Shown here: positions 11,385-20,189 of the stretch, one piece after another
How the letters are laid out: the number at the start of each line of letters is the position of its first letter
Position numbering within the stretch: the stretch's first letter is position 1
Assembly: GCA_965279075.1 (NCBI GenBank)
Contig: CBDIHI010000011.1
Span: 709,351 to 773,350 of the forward strand
Length of the DNA stretch: 64,000 nucleotides
DNA from: SZAS-79 sp965279075
GTDB taxonomy: Bacteria; Pseudomonadota; Gammaproteobacteria; Burkholderiales; SG8-39
Direction of reading: 5' to 3'
Position numbers and translations under genes: made by a program
The notes under the pieces: model-generated
Told to the model about the DNA's origin: nothing
Seen by the model: the letters and a program-made list of their open reading frames with translations, nothing else
The model's database searches: none

Positions 11385-12140
11385 ATGCTGCAAGCGCTCG
11401 GTGTCTGCAAAACCTTCGGCGGAATTCACGCGCTAGAAACTGCGACGCTGAAGATTCCGGCCGGCTCGATCACGGGTATTGTCGGCCCCAACGGCGCAGG
11501 CAAATCGACGCTGTTCAACATCCTGTCGGGACTGATGCGCCCGGACCGTGGCGAGGTCTGGTTCCAGGGCGAAAATGTAACCGGCCGGCAGGCACACGAG
11601 CTCGCGCACCGCGGCTTGGTGCGCACGTTCCAGATCTCGCGCGAACTTGGCGAACTGACGGTGCTCGAGAACCTGTTGCTCGCGCGGCCGGCACAGGCCG
11701 GAGAGAACGTCTGGCGCGGTTTGGCTTCGCGCAGCAGGGTACGCAACGAAGAGACGGTCGGCGTCATGGCCGCCCGCGAACTGCTCGAACGCGTAGAACT
11801 GTGGCGTCTGGCCGACGAGCCGGCGCGCACGCTTTCCGGCGGGCAGAAGAAATTACTCGAGCTGTGCCGTGCCCTGATGCTGCACCCGAAGGCCATCTTG
11901 CTCGACGAGCCGGCCGCAGGGGTCAACCCGGTGCTGCTCTCCCAGCTCTGCGAATTCATTTTGACCTTGAGCGCCGAGGGCACCACGTTTGCGATCGTCG
12001 AACACAACATGGACATGGTGGCGAAACTGTGCGACCCGGTATACGTGCTCGCCGAAGGCCGGGTGCTGACTACCGGCACGTTTTCCAGCATCGTGGCCGA
12101 CCAGCGGGTGATGGATGCGTACCTCGGGGGCACGCCATGA
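11385..12140 (+). CDS. HAAT ABC transporter ATPase (LivG type)
   Basis: 251 residues. Walker A GPNGAGKST, the LivG-type RTFQISRELGELTVLENLLL segment, signature LSGGQKKLLELCRAL and Walker B AILLDEPAAGVNP are all present, with the switch His in IVEHNMDMV. It pairs with the second ATPase, whose ATG overlaps its stop. It energises the transporter of 10.1-14.6 kb. Confidence 0.94.
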   Translation: MLQALGVCKTFGGIHALETATLKIPAGSITGIVGPNGAGKSTLFNILSGLMRPDRGEVWFQGENVTGRQAHELAHRGLVRTFQISRELGELTVLENLLLARPAQAGENVWRGLASRSRVRNEETVGVMAARELLERVELWRLADEPARTLSGGQKKLLELCRALMLHPKAILLDEPAAGVNPVLLSQLCEFILTLSAEGTTFAIVEHNMDMVAKLCDPVYVLAEGRVLTTGTFSSIVADQRVMDAYLGGTP

Positions 12141-12853
12141 GCAGCACGTTGCGCATTGAATCGGTTGTGGCAGGATACGGCAGCAACATGATCCTGCATG
12201 ACGTGTCATTGAAAGTCGCACAGGGAAGCATCGTTACCGTCGTCGGCCCCAACGGCTCGGGAAAGTCCACTCTGATGCGCGTTGCGGTCGGTCTGCTCGG
12301 TGCGACCAGCGGAAAAATCTGGCTCGCCGAAAAGGACGTCACGCGAATGGACGCGCCAGGCCGCGCCCGCATCGGGATCGCCTACGTGCCACAGGAGCAC
12401 AACGTGTTTCGCAACATGAGCATCGCAGAAAACCTGCGCCTCGGAATCGAATTCCTGAGCGACGACGCCGCCAAGGAGCAGGCGAGGCGCGAGATCGTAC
12501 TTGCGATGTTCCCTGACCTGCGCGGCAGGATGCGTGACCTGGCGGGCAATCTGAGCGGCGGGCAGCGCCAGATGCTTGCCATGGGGTGCGCACTCATGTC
12601 TGACCCCGAGGTACTGCTCCTCGATGAGCCCTCGGCCGGGCTTTCACCCAGGTACGCGGACGAATTGTTCGCAGCCGTGCGGCGCATCAACGAGGCCGGC
12701 GTCACCATTTTCATGATCGAACAGAACACCGCGCCGGCGCTGCGCTGCTCGACCACGGGCGTGGTCCTCGCGGCGGGCCGCGTGCGTGCGGTCGCTGCGG
12801 CCGCCGAACTGGCTCGCGATCCCGAAATGAAAAAGCTCTACCTCGGAGGATGA
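12137..12853 (+). CDS. HAAT ABC transporter ATPase (LivF type)
   Basis: 238 residues from the ATG overlapping the preceding stop by 4 nt. Walker A GPNGSGKST is canonical, unlike the LivF copy at 37.7 kb. IAYVPQEHNVFRNMSIAENL, signature LSGGQRQMLAMGCAL and Walker B VLLLDEPSAGLSP follow. It is the partner of the LivG-type ATPase. Confidence 0.94.
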   Translation: MSSTLRIESVVAGYGSNMILHDVSLKVAQGSIVTVVGPNGSGKSTLMRVAVGLLGATSGKIWLAEKDVTRMDAPGRARIGIAYVPQEHNVFRNMSIAENLRLGIEFLSDDAAKEQARREIVLAMFPDLRGRMRDLAGNLSGGQRQMLAMGCALMSDPEVLLLDEPSAGLSPRYADELFAAVRRINEAGVTIFMIEQNTAPALRCSTTGVVLAAGRVRAVAAAAELARDPEMKKLYLGG

Positions 12854-12859
12854 AAGCCA

Positions 12860-13720
12860 GTGCTGCAGTCGCTCGTTAACGGCCTGGTAAGCGGGCTGAT
12901 CGTGGCACTGCCCGCGCTTGCGCTCGCGCTGACATTCAGTGTCCTGCGTTTTGCCAATTTCGCAATCGGTGCCACGCTCACTCTGTCGGCCTATGTGGTG
13001 TTTTGGCTGAACTCCATGCTGGGACTTCCGCTGGCGGCCGCAGCGGCCGTGGGCGTCCCGATCATGGCCGCGGTGTGCGTGCTGGTCGACCGGCTGGTCT
13101 ACCAGCCCTTGCGGGAGCGCTCTTCGGTGACGCTCCTGGTGGCATCAATGGGAGTCGCGTTCGTGCTGGAGAACGTTGTGCGGCTGGTGTTCGGCAATTC
13201 ACCGCGCGGATTCGCGGTCGAGGTGGCACGCCCGATCCGCATTTTTGACGTGCGCGTGAACCACGAGCAGGCGATTAGCGCGGCGGTGGTGATCGCCTGC
13301 CTGGTTGCGCTGACGTTCGTGTTCAAGCGTACGCGCATGGGCCGAGCCATGCGTGCGATCGCCGATGACCCAAGTCTTGCCTCGGTGCGCGGCATCGACC
13401 GAAACCGCGTGGTCCGGTGGACTTGGGTCATCAGCGCCGCGATGACCGCAGTCGCGGGCACCCTGATCGGCCTGGACGGCACGATCGACCCGCAGATGGG
13501 CTGGAACTACGTGGTCACCGTTTTTGCAGCAGCCATCCTGGGCGGCATCGGCAACCCGATGGCGGCGGTCGCGGGCGCGCTGCTGCTCGGCGTCGTCGAG
13601 GAGATGTCCACATTGTTGATTACCTCCGTGTATAAAACACTGGTCGCTTTCGGCGTGATGTCGATCCTCCTGCTGGTGCGGCCCTCGGGACTGTTCGGCC
13701 GGGCCTGGCTGCAAAAATGA
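12860..13720 (+). CDS. HAAT ABC transporter permease (LivH type)
   Basis: 286 residues from a GTG start 6 nt after the ATPase stop. Multiple membrane segments; LALTFSVLRFANFAIGATLT near the N-terminus and ILGGIGNPMAAVAGALLLGV near the C-terminus are LivH hallmarks. The second permease starts at its stop codon (ATGA). Confidence 0.92.
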   Translation: MLQSLVNGLVSGLIVALPALALALTFSVLRFANFAIGATLTLSAYVVFWLNSMLGLPLAAAAAVGVPIMAAVCVLVDRLVYQPLRERSSVTLLVASMGVAFVLENVVRLVFGNSPRGFAVEVARPIRIFDVRVNHEQAISAAVVIACLVALTFVFKRTRMGRAMRAIADDPSLASVRGIDRNRVVRWTWVISAAMTAVAGTLIGLDGTIDPQMGWNYVVTVFAAAILGGIGNPMAAVAGALLLGVVEEMSTLLITSVYKTLVAFGVMSILLLVRPSGLFGRAWLQK

Positions 13721-14640
13721 GCTCCTACCTCATCGCCATATTCACGCTGGTTGCCATTGCGGCGATGGCGGGGCTCGCGCTCAACATGCAATGGGGCATG
13801 TGCGGCATGATCAACTTCGGTCTGGCCGGGTTCTACATGCTCGGCGCCTACACTTGCGGGCTACTTGCCACGCACGGTGTCTGGCCGATGGCGAGCTTGG
13901 GCGCGGCACTGGTCGTATGTGCATTGGCCAGCGCGCTTGTGTCGCTGATTTCGATCCGCCTGTCGGAGGACTATCTCGCCATAGTCACGCTCGGATTTGC
14001 CGAGTCGTTGCGGCTGGTCGTTTTGCACGAAGACTGGCTCACGCAGGGCGCCCTCGGCGTGCCCGGCATCCCTCGCCCATTTGGCGCTCTAGTCGGCGCC
14101 GCCCACTACGACGCATTCTTCCTTGGCCTGGCGATTGCGTTGCTCGCTTTTGTCTATCTGGCGTTCTCTCGGCTGTCGCGTGCGCCGTTCGGCCGACTCA
14201 TGCGAGCTGTACGGGAAGATCCTGTGGTGGCCGCGACGCTGGGCAAGAACGTGCTGTGGGTGCGCGTGCGCGCATTCGCGATCGGCGGCGCCGTGGTCGG
14301 CATGGCCGGCGGCATGCACGCTTTCTACCTGACTTATATCGACCCGGCGCAGTTTGGTCCGATCATCACGGCCTACGCATTCATGGCCGTCATTGCGGGC
14401 GGGCGCGGCAGCCACTTGGGATTGTTGATCGGCGCGTCCTCCGTCATGGTGCTCGTCGAGGGTTCGCGCTTCCTTAAGGATTTCATCCCAGTGTTCGATG
14501 CCGGCCAACTCGCCGCGGTGCGGTTGATCCTGATCGGACTGGGTCTGATCCTGCTTTTGATTTACATGCCCAACGGCATCCGGCGCGAATACAGGTTGCA
14601 GGTGCGCGCGCGACCGGACGACGCCCCCGCGCAGCGATGA
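13717..14640 (+). CDS. HAAT ABC transporter permease (LivM type)
   Basis: 307 residues, about ten hydrophobic segments. GLALNMQWGMCGMINFGLAG and MAVIAGGRGSHLGLLIGASS are characteristic of LivM. It overlaps the LivH-type gene by 4 nt and closes the five-gene transporter. The oxidase operon begins 34 nt later. Confidence 0.92.
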   Translation: MSSYLIAIFTLVAIAAMAGLALNMQWGMCGMINFGLAGFYMLGAYTCGLLATHGVWPMASLGAALVVCALASALVSLISIRLSEDYLAIVTLGFAESLRLVVLHEDWLTQGALGVPGIPRPFGALVGAAHYDAFFLGLAIALLAFVYLAFSRLSRAPFGRLMRAVREDPVVAATLGKNVLWVRVRAFAIGGAVVGMAGGMHAFYLTYIDPAQFGPIITAYAFMAVIAGGRGSHLGLLIGASSVMVLVEGSRFLKDFIPVFDAGQLAAVRLILIGLGLILLLIYMPNGIRREYRLQVRARPDDAPAQR

Positions 14641-14674
14641 CCCTCGCCATCCGAATCGCTCAGATTACGCAGCA

Positions 14675-15928
14675 ATGAACTATTCCATTTTCAGCCTGGC
14701 GCGTAACGCGCTCAGCTACCACGCGAACTGGCCGCGCGCATGGCGCAGCCCCGTACCCAGGCGCGCGTACGACGTAGTTATCGTCGGTGGCGGCGGTCAC
14801 GGGCTCGCCACGGCCTACTACCTCGCGAAAGAACATGGGGTACGCAACGTCGCCGTACTCGAGAAAGGCTGGATCGGTGGGGGTAACACCGGGCGCAACA
14901 CGACGATCATCCGCTCAAACTATTACCTGCGCCCTAACGCGCGTTTCTATGAGTTCTCTCTGAAATTGTGGGAATCGCTCACTGCCGAACTCAACTTCAA
15001 CCTGATGTTCAGCCAGCGTGGCGTGCTGAACCTCGCCCACAGCTCGGCAGACATCGAGGCTCAGGCGCGGCGTGGCAACGCCATGCGCTGCAATGGCATC
15101 GACGCGCAGTTGCTGAATCGGGACGAAGTGGCCGCGCGCGTTCCCGGCCTGGACGTCTCCGGCGATGCGCGCTATCCCATTGCCGGTGGATTGCTGCAGC
15201 AACGGGGCGGCACCGCGCGGCACGACGCGGTGGCGTGGGGCTACGCACGCGCGGCCGACAGGCTGGGCGTCGACATCATCCAGAACTGCGAGGTGACCGG
15301 CTTCGAGCGCGAGGGGGCGACTGTGCAGGCGGTCCATACGACGCAAGGCACGATACGCGCAGGAAAAGTCGGGTTGGCGGTCGCCGGGCATTCCAGCCAG
15401 GTGGCCGCACTCGCGGGATTCCAGCTGCCCATCGAGTCGCACGTGCTGCAGGCCCTCGTGTCCGAGCCGATCAAGCCAGTTCTTGACTGTGTCGTGACCT
15501 CCGGGGCGGCACATTTCTATATAAGCCAGTCGGACAAAGGAGAGTTGGTGGCCGGAGGCGACCTGGACGGGTACAACTCGTACGGTCAACGCAGCAACCT
15601 GCCTGCCATCGAGCACGTCGTGCAATCGATGCTCGCACTGTTCCCAGATTTCGCACGACTGCGCATGCTGCGCACTTGGGGCGGAGTGATGGACATGAGC
15701 ATGGATGGCAGCCCGATCATTGGCGCCAGCCCCCTTGCCAACCTGTTCCTCAATTGCGGCTGGTGCTATGGCGGGTTCAAAGCCACACCTGGCTCAGGCT
15801 GGTGCTTTGCGCACACCCTGGCCACCGGCACACCGCACGAGCTGAATGCTCCCTTCAGCTTGGACCGGTTCGTGAGTGGGCATACGATCGACGAGAAGGG
15901 GGCCGGCCCCTTCCCCTGGATGCAATAG
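14675..15928 (+). CDS. soxB: Sarcosine oxidase-like beta subunit (FAD/FMN)
   Basis: 417 residues. N-terminal dinucleotide fold DVVIVGGGGHGLATAYYLAK at 33-52. GGTARHDAVAW around 178-188 holds His183, my candidate for the histidine that carries covalent FMN in heterotetrameric sarcosine oxidases (inference from family knowledge). The C-terminus has GGVMDMSMDGSPIIG and CGWCYGGFKATPGSGW, typical of the family. It oxidises the N-methyl or secondary amine, giving an imine and then hydrogen peroxide. The substrate could be sarcosine, dimethylglycine or another secondary amine. Confidence 0.9.
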   Translation: MNYSIFSLARNALSYHANWPRAWRSPVPRRAYDVVIVGGGGHGLATAYYLAKEHGVRNVAVLEKGWIGGGNTGRNTTIIRSNYYLRPNARFYEFSLKLWESLTAELNFNLMFSQRGVLNLAHSSADIEAQARRGNAMRCNGIDAQLLNRDEVAARVPGLDVSGDARYPIAGGLLQQRGGTARHDAVAWGYARAADRLGVDIIQNCEVTGFEREGATVQAVHTTQGTIRAGKVGLAVAGHSSQVAALAGFQLPIESHVLQALVSEPIKPVLDCVVTSGAAHFYISQSDKGELVAGGDLDGYNSYGQRSNLPAIEHVVQSMLALFPDFARLRMLRTWGGVMDMSMDGSPIIGASPLANLFLNCGWCYGGFKATPGSGWCFAHTLATGTPHELNAPFSLDRFVSGHTIDEKGAGPFPWMQ

Positions 15929-15940
15929 CCGGAAAATCCC

Positions 15941-16213
15941 ATGATCAGACTTCCCTGCCCGTTCTGCGGGCCGCGCGACTACACCGAATTCAGCTTTGGC
16001 GGGGACGCCAATGCCCGCCGTCCGGCCGACCCCGACACGCTCGACGACGCATCCTGGAGCGCCTACCTGTACATGCGTGAAAACCTGCGTGGGGCGCAAC
16101 TGGAACTCTGGCAGCACGCGGCAGGCTGCCAGCGCTGGATTGTCGTGTGCCGCGACACAGCGACCCACGCCGTGTTGGGCGCGGCCCCTCCTGCAGCACA
16201 CGGCGGCGCATGA
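15941..16213 (+). CDS. soxD: Sarcosine oxidase-like delta subunit (zinc)
   Basis: 90 residues. Cys6 and Cys9 (PCPFCG), His59 and Cys63 match the zinc ligand pattern of the delta subunit of heterotetrameric sarcosine oxidase. DDASWSAYLYMRENLRG and ELWQHAAGCQRW are family signatures. It lies between beta and alpha in the usual BDAG order, and its stop overlaps the alpha start (ATGA). Confidence 0.93.
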   Translation: MIRLPCPFCGPRDYTEFSFGGDANARRPADPDTLDDASWSAYLYMRENLRGAQLELWQHAAGCQRWIVVCRDTATHAVLGAAPPAAHGGA

Positions 16214-19194
16214 CCCAGGCCCAGCGCTTGCCCCGAGGCGGGCATATCGATCGCGACCGCCCCATCGCGTTCAGCTTCAATGACCGGCCTTTGCAAGGCT
16301 ACGAGGGCGATACGCTGGCATCGGCACTGCTCGCCAATGGCGTGAAACTCGTGGCGCGCAGCTTCAAGTACCATCGCCCGCGCGGAGTTGTCGGCCACGG
16401 CGCCGAGGAGCCGAACGCACTGGTGCGACTCGGTGGCCGTGGCGGTGAGCCGAATGCGCGGGCCACGCAAGTGCGGTTGCAGCCGGGGCTGCGGGCGAGC
16501 AGCCAGAATTGCTGGCCCTCCGTGGAGTTCGACGTGGGCGCAGTGAACAACCTGCTTTCACGGTTACTGCCGGCCGGCTTCTACTACAAGACATTCATGT
16601 GGCCGGCGTCCCTGTGGATGACCTACGAGCGCCTGATCCGCAAATCGGCCGGCCTGGGCCAAGTGCCCGCCGGCGAAGACCCCAACCGCTACCTCCACAG
16701 GCATGAGCATTGCGACGTGCTCATCGTCGGTGCCGGGCCGGCCGGCCTGGCTGCCGCACTGGCCGCCGGGCGAGCCGGGGCGCGGGTCGTGCTCGCCGAG
16801 CAGGATTTTCGTCTCGGAGGACAACTGCTTTGCGAAGACGTGCTGATCGACAACCAGCCGGCAATCCAGTGGATCGCGCGCGCCGAGTGCGAGTTGCGCG
16901 CCCTGCCTAACGTACGCGTACTCTGCCAGGCCACCGTGTTCGGTTACTTCGACCATAACCTGCTCGGAGTGGAGGAACGGGTGCCGGCGGGTGAAGGGCA
17001 GGTGTGCCGTCTTTGGAAAGTGCGTGCCGCACGCGTCATCCTTGCCTGCGGCGCGATCGAGCGCACGCTGGCGTTCGCTAATAACGACCTGCCCGGTGTC
17101 CTGCTTGCGCACTCGGCACACGTCTACCTCAATCGTTTTGCAGTGCATCCGGGCCGGCGCGTAGTGGTCTTCGCCAACAACGATTCGGCCTACCCGGCCG
17201 CCGCGGATCTTGCGCGCGAGGCATCGGTGACGCTGCTTGACGTGCGCGCGGATGTGAGCCCGCACCTGTGCCAGCTCATGGAACGCTCTGGCGTGCGCCT
17301 GCGCGCAGGCGAGCTGATCGTGCGGGCACACGGGGGCAAGCACGTTGCCGCGGTGGACGTCATGCGGATAAGCAACGCGGTAAATGGACCCGGCATTGGC
17401 GGCACTAGCGAGCGGATCGATTGCGACCTCGTCTGTATGTCAGGCGGCTGGAACCCGGCGGTGCACCTGTTTTCTCAATCCAAGGGGAAGCTGGCATTTG
17501 ACCCACAGTTGCAGACTTTCGTGCCGGAGCGTGCAACCCAGCCGGTGCGCTGCGCAGGTGCGTCCGCGGGAAAATTCGACCTCGCCGCCTGTCTCGCCGA
17601 CGGTCATGCCGCCGGGCTCGATGCCGCGGCATCGGCTGGCGCCCAACCCGAGAATGCGGTGTCGCCTCCCGCGGTGGCAAGCGAGAGTGCTCACTCTGCG
17701 CCGCAACCCTGGTGGTCGCCGGGTGCACTCATCGCCAAGCGTGAAAAATGCTTTGTCGACCTGCAAAACGACGTGACAGTAGGCGACATCCAGCTCGCGG
17801 CACGTGAGGGCTACGTATCGGTAGAGCACCTCAAGCGCTACACCACGCTCGGCATGGGCACCGATCAGGGCAAGCTCTCGAACATTACCGGTCTAGCGAT
17901 TCTTGCGCAGACACTGGGCGTGGAACCCGGCTCGGTGGGCACGACCACCTTCCGGCCGCCGTACACACCGGTCACGTTTGGCACCCTTGCCGGCGCCGAG
18001 CGCGACCACCATTTCGCCCCCCTGCGGCGCAGCGCAATGGATTCCTGGCACGCCGCAGCTGGCGCGATCTTTGTCAATGCCGGCCTGTGGCGCCGCCCGC
18101 AAGCCTACCCGCGGCCGGGTGAATCGATGAACGATGCCATCAATCGCGAAGCGCTCGGGGTACGCCGCGGCGTCGGCCTGGTGGACGTATCGACTTTGGG
18201 AAAGATCGACATCAAAGGCGCCGATGCGGTGGAATTCCTCGAGCGCGTCTACACGAATCGGTGGAAAAAGCTTCCGATCGGTAGGGTGCGCTATGGCCTG
18301 ATGTTGCGCGAGGACGGGATGGTCTACGATGACGGGACCACGGCACGGCTTGGTGAGTTCCACTACCTGATGACCACCACGACAGCCAACGCCGTCAAGG
18401 TGATGTCCACGCTTGAGCAATTGCTGCAGGTGCACTGGCAGGACTTGCGGGTTAGCCTGACTTCGGTCACTGAGCACTGGGCTGCGATGGCGCTCTCCGG
18501 GCCGCAGGCACGCGCGGTACTCGAACGTCTCGAGCCCGGTCAGGACTGGGGAGCCGAGGCGCTGCCGCACCTTGGATTACGAGAGTCCATGTTGGGCGGG
18601 ATCCCGGCGCGGGTATTCCGAATCAGTTACTCGGGCGAACTCGCGTTCGAGGTCAACGTGCCAGCCGATCACGGCTTGCGGACATGGAAGGCCCTGCTCG
18701 ATGCCGGCGAGCCGATGGGGATCGGCGCGTACGGCACCGAGGCAATGGGGATCTTGCGCATCGAAAAAGGCCATGTCGCGGGTCCTGAACTGGACGGCCG
18801 GACGACGCCGGACGATCTCGGGCTTGGCGAGCTCGCCAGCAAGGCCGGGGATTTCATTGGCCGCCGCTCATTGCGCCGGCCGGCGATGCGCGACCCGGCC
18901 AGGCGCCAGTTGGTGGGTGTCGTTCCCGCCGACGGCAGCACGCCAATTCCGCGCGGCGCACAGCTCACGCCCAGCCCGGACGCCTTGGCGCATACAAAGG
19001 TCGAGGGACATGTGACATCGGGCTGCTGGAGCCCGAATCTGGGGAAACCGATCGCGCTCGCACTGCTTTCCGGCGGGCGCGCGCGCCATGGCGAGACCCT
19101 GTGGGCCGTTGCGCCCCTGTCGGGCGAATCCGTGCAGGTAAGGGTGGGCGCGCCGGTATTCCTCGACCCGGAGGGTGAGCGTGTTCGAGCCTGA
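16210..19194 (+). CDS. soxA: Sarcosine oxidase-like alpha subunit
   Basis: 994 residues from the ATG overlapping the delta stop. A longer in-frame opening inside the delta gene is not used. Domains: ferredoxin-like N-terminal fold with YEGDTLASALLANGV and FKYHRPRGVVGHGAEEPN (about 35-80); Rossmann fold DVLIVGAGPAGLAAALAAGR from about residue 169 that binds the pyridine nucleotide; C-terminal GcvT-like aminomethyltransferase domain from about 640, beginning GVGLVDVSTLGKIDIKG. In the family this last domain takes the methylene group to tetrahydrofolate. Full length; all expected modules are present. Confidence 0.94.
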   Translation: MTQAQRLPRGGHIDRDRPIAFSFNDRPLQGYEGDTLASALLANGVKLVARSFKYHRPRGVVGHGAEEPNALVRLGGRGGEPNARATQVRLQPGLRASSQNCWPSVEFDVGAVNNLLSRLLPAGFYYKTFMWPASLWMTYERLIRKSAGLGQVPAGEDPNRYLHRHEHCDVLIVGAGPAGLAAALAAGRAGARVVLAEQDFRLGGQLLCEDVLIDNQPAIQWIARAECELRALPNVRVLCQATVFGYFDHNLLGVEERVPAGEGQVCRLWKVRAARVILACGAIERTLAFANNDLPGVLLAHSAHVYLNRFAVHPGRRVVVFANNDSAYPAAADLAREASVTLLDVRADVSPHLCQLMERSGVRLRAGELIVRAHGGKHVAAVDVMRISNAVNGPGIGGTSERIDCDLVCMSGGWNPAVHLFSQSKGKLAFDPQLQTFVPERATQPVRCAGASAGKFDLAACLADGHAAGLDAAASAGAQPENAVSPPAVASESAHSAPQPWWSPGALIAKREKCFVDLQNDVTVGDIQLAAREGYVSVEHLKRYTTLGMGTDQGKLSNITGLAILAQTLGVEPGSVGTTTFRPPYTPVTFGTLAGAERDHHFAPLRRSAMDSWHAAAGAIFVNAGLWRRPQAYPRPGESMNDAINREALGVRRGVGLVDVSTLGKIDIKGADAVEFLERVYTNRWKKLPIGRVRYGLMLREDGMVYDDGTTARLGEFHYLMTTTTANAVKVMSTLEQLLQVHWQDLRVSLTSVTEHWAAMALSGPQARAVLERLEPGQDWGAEALPHLGLRESMLGGIPARVFRISYSGELAFEVNVPADHGLRTWKALLDAGEPMGIGAYGTEAMGILRIEKGHVAGPELDGRTTPDDLGLGELASKAGDFIGRRSLRRPAMRDPARRQLVGVVPADGSTPIPRGAQLTPSPDALAHTKVEGHVTSGCWSPNLGKPIALALLSGGRARHGETLWAVAPLSGESVQVRVGAPVFLDPEGERVRA

Positions 19195-19747
19195 TTCGCC
19201 GCACAGGGTCGGGGCGCTCGCGGGCGTTTACGATGCCGCCGCGCAGCCCGCAAAAGGCAACCCGGAAGTGACGTTCGAACTGCGCACCGGACTGATCCTC
19301 GTCGGCCTGCGCGGCGTCGCAAGCAAGCTGAACACGGATGCGATGCTTCGGATGCCTGCCAAACCCAATACGGCGATTGAAATGTACGACGGGCACCTGA
19401 TGTGGCTCGGCCCGGACGAGTGGCTGCTCAGCACTGGCTCGCCCGCGGCTGAACTGCTTGCAAATTGGCCCGGTGACGCGACCGAGGTTAGTCATGGCCG
19501 CAGTGTGTTACGCCTCGGCGGCCCGTCCGCCCGCGAGTTTCTTGCTACCGGCATCGGCATCGACTTGCGCCCGCAAGTGTTCTCGGCGGGCGCGTGTGCT
19601 CAGACGTTGTACGGTGGAGTCCATGTGCTACTGCATTGCCTGCCGGATGGCGAGCACTTCGACCTGTATTTGGCGCGCAGTTACGCGCTGCATGCATGGG
19701 AAATGCTCAGCGCCGCCGCGCAGGAGTTCGGCTACTCCACGAAATAA
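19175..19747 (+). CDS. soxG: Sarcosine oxidase-like gamma subunit
   Basis: 190 residues from GTG 19175, overlapping the alpha gene by 20 nt (a second GTG at 19181 is possible). GLRGVASKLNTDAMLRM, MWLGPDEWLL and the SHGRSVLRLGGPSAREFL segment match the small GcvT-like gamma subunit. It completes the beta-delta-alpha-gamma set. No glyA, folD or purU accompanies it within the island. Confidence 0.88.
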   Translation: MSVFEPDSPHRVGALAGVYDAAAQPAKGNPEVTFELRTGLILVGLRGVASKLNTDAMLRMPAKPNTAIEMYDGHLMWLGPDEWLLSTGSPAAELLANWPGDATEVSHGRSVLRLGGPSAREFLATGIGIDLRPQVFSAGACAQTLYGGVHVLLHCLPDGEHFDLYLARSYALHAWEMLSAAAQEFGYSTK

Positions 19748-20102
19748 GCGGTTTAAACCCGCAGCCTGCATCGCCCGCGGCCGCGGCAAGAGGGTCGCAG
19801 CCCGTTCCCGCGGGTCGCGTCGCGCGGAAATCGGCTTCCGTCTCGCCGCTGGCAGGTGAACCCTCGTCAGATGAAATTCGCAAGCTCGCACTAGCTCCAA
19901 AATGAGCACCGTAACGCTTGCATCCGTAAGGGGGTCGCCGCTAATGGCGTCTAAACACTACAAGGGGGGAGAGGCGGCCGCTGAAATGATAGAATTCGCA
20001 GCCTTTTGGAGTGTTTGCAACTATTGGTTGTTTTGTGGGTGATTTGGAACTTAAATCTCACATAAGTAGTAAAATCAGATAGTTATGAATATTCTTGGCG
20101 GA
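19748..20102. other. Gene-free right arm of the island
   Basis: About 355 bp with no supportable gene. The first half is GC-rich and featureless. The second half turns AT-rich and contains TTTTGTGGGT at 20031-20040, the same 10-mer found at 7168-7177 beside the integrase start. TTGGCGGA (20095-20102) pairs with TCCGCCAA (20110-20117) around the attachment core. Possible recombinase arm sites or lost recombination genes. Confidence 0.5.
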
Positions 20103-20116
20103 CGTCCACTCCGCCA
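20103..20116 (+). other. Right attachment site (attR)
   Basis: CGTCCACTCCGCCA, identical to the last 14 bases of tRNA-Asp and in direct orientation. It marks the right end of the 13.1-kb island. It lies between 8-bp inverted repeats (20095-20102 and 20110-20117). Confidence 0.85.
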
Positions 20117-20127
20117 ACTATCCCAGG

Positions 20128-20154
20128 AAAAGGCGAACCCAGGTTCGCCTTTTT
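20128..20154 (+). terminator. Rho-independent terminator, probably the ancestral tRNA-Asp terminator
   Basis: AAAGGCGAACC and GGTTCGCCTTT form an 11-bp stem ending in a T-run. It lies 12 nt after attR, exactly where the tRNA-Val/tRNA-Asp transcript would end if the island were absent. Confidence 0.85.
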
Positions 20155-20189
20155 CACATCTGCGGCACTAGCGGGGATCGACCAGCGCC

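Noticed and set aside
7033..20102. Prophage
   Set aside because: An integrase remnant and attachment sites are present, but no capsid, tail, lysis or replication gene; genomic island fits better.
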